Source of the DNA: Pirellulales bacterium
GTDB taxonomy: Bacteria; Planctomycetota; Planctomycetia; Pirellulales; Thermoguttaceae
NCBI GenBank assembly: GCA_030642635.1
Contig: DAOWNK010000163.1
Span: forward strand, 1-7,290
Direction: 5' to 3'
Length of the DNA: 7,290 nucleotides
Shown here: positions 6,579 to 7,290 of the stretch, piece by piece
Position numbering within the stretch: the stretch's first letter is position 1
Layout of the letters: the number at the start of each line of letters is the position of its first letter
Translations under genes and position numbers: made by a program
Notes under the pieces: generated by a model
What the model was told of the DNA's origin: nothing
Databases searched by the model: none
The model's input: only the letters and a program-made list of their open reading frames with translations

Positions 6579-6608
6579 TGGACATGTTTTGGGGAAATTT
6601 ATTAGAAT
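6579..6608 (+). promoter_or_regulatory. Predicted sigma-70-type promoter of the receiver-histidine kinase gene
   Basis: TGGACA (6579-6584) matches the -35 box at 5/6. TAGAAT (6603-6608) matches the -10 box at 5/6, with an 18-base spacer. The surrounding DNA is clearly more AT-rich than the genes. Transcription would start near 6615, giving a leader of about 37 bases before the ATG at 6652. GGGG at 6640-6643 is the only ribosome-site-like sequence. Confidence 0.45.
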
Positions 6609-6651
6609 AATATGTTTGGAGAAATTCCAAGAACTTACTGGGGTGCAGACC

Positions 6652-7290
6652 ATGTCTCCTAAACACTTTTCACGAATCCTGGTTGTGGAAGACAGCCAGA
6701 GCGAATTGCACTTGCTGTGCAACATCCTCCGCTCGGAAGGGTTCAACGTGATCGGTTGTGCCTCGTCTGACGAAGGGTTGGAGCATGTCCAACAACGTGA
6801 TTTCGACGTGGCGGTGATCGATTTGCGTTTGCCGGAGCTTGGCGGCAGCAGGTTGCTGAAGAGAATCCGCAAGATCGACGACGAGATTCGCGTAATCATT
6901 AACACCGGTGCCACTTCCTACGACTCGGTAAAAGAAGCAATGAACCTTGGTGCGTTTGCTTACGTCGAGAAACTGAGCGACCCCAGAGCATTGCTGCGTT
7001 ACGTATATCCTGCGTGCCGCGAACGCGTCGACCGTTATGCTTCGACCTTGGAGGACGCAGTTACCCAACGAACCGAGGAACTTGCTCGAAGTAACCGTGA
7101 ACTCGAAGATTTCGCATCCATTGTTGCCCACGATCTGCGATCGCCGCTGCTGACCATCTCCGGTTACTGCCAGTTACTACAGGAAGAGTATGAGAATCGG
7201 CTTGACACAGAGGCCAACGAATATCTTTCCCATGTCATCGGCGGCGCCGCACGCATGAACCGACTGATCGAAGACCTGCTGGAATACTCG
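6652..7290 (+). CDS. Receiver-histidine kinase hybrid (N-terminal part, cut by the window end)
   Basis: The first 213 residues are present and the frame runs open off the right edge. Residues 8-120 form a response-regulator receiver: acidic pocket Glu13/Asp14, phospho-acceptor Asp57 in AVIDLRLP, switch Thr85 and conserved Lys107. The usual Lys-Pro is Lys-Leu here. Residues 123-155 form a charged linker likely to be a coiled coil. They lead into a HisKA dimerisation domain with the H-box FASIVAHDLRSPL (154-166), phospho-site His160. The domain is nearly complete at the edge (ends LIEDLLEYS), and an ATPase domain is expected to follow. No membrane segment precedes the kinase core, so the protein is cytoplasmic and is controlled through its receiver by another kinase. 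The partner is not in the window. The start at ATG 6652 fits the beginning of the receiver fold. Confidence 0.92.
   Translation, partial: MSPKHFSRILVVEDSQSELHLLCNILRSEGFNVIGCASSDEGLEHVQQRDFDVAVIDLRLPELGGSRLLKRIRKIDDEIRVIINTGATSYDSVKEAMNLGAFAYVEKLSDPRALLRYVYPACRERVDRYASTLEDAVTQRTEELARSNRELEDFASIVAHDLRSPLLTISGYCQLLQEEYENRLDTEANEYLSHVIGGAARMNRLIEDLLEYS

Noticed and set aside
6670..7131. A 153-residue minus-strand frame at the right end
   Set aside because: The plus strand encodes a clear receiver and HisKA domain across the same bases, so this is a shadow.
53..7290. A defence island or new multi-gene system
   Set aside because: The five genes belong to ordinary families, point in different directions and have separate promoters. 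No nuclease, toxin, reverse transcriptase or defence-type partner gene is visible.

Overview
The window looks like a piece of a GC-rich Gram-negative-type bacterial chromosome. My best guess is a planctomycete or a relative. This rests on the gene types, the weak or absent Shine-Dalgarno sites, and palindromic intergenic repeats of a style I associate with that group. It is an inference and no marker gene proves it. There are four complete genes and one gene cut by the right edge. No RNA gene, CRISPR array, insertion sequence or phage gene is visible.

Layout, left to right. Positions 53-2740 (minus) encode an 895-residue fusion of an NDP-forming acyl-CoA synthetase and a GNAT acetyltransferase, with a good promoter just upstream. 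Positions 3038-4471 (minus) encode an AzgA/PbuG-type purine permease of the NCS2 group. The 297-base gap between them holds a two-hairpin inverted repeat (2931-3016). Positions 4472-4679 form a divergent intergenic region with a G-rich heptamer array (4481-4536) and a second, unrelated inverted repeat (4559-4643). Positions 4680-5630 (plus) encode a site-2 protease family membrane metalloprotease. It converges on a cytidylate-kinase-like gene (5712-6431, minus). A third inverted repeat (5627-5703) fills the gap between these two and overlaps the protease stop codon. Positions 6432-6651 are a second divergent region with a promoter candidate for each side. Positions 6652-7290 (plus) are the start of a receiver-histidine kinase hybrid that runs off the window.

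The genes do not form an obvious pathway or operon. Acyl-CoA synthesis/protein acylation, purine uptake, membrane proteolysis, a nucleotide-kinase-like protein and signal transduction look like independent units with their own promoters. The most notable feature is the intergenic DNA. Three successive gaps each carry a different REPIN-like doublet, meaning two hairpin units in inverted orientation, and one also carries the heptamer array. I see no convincing new multi-gene system.
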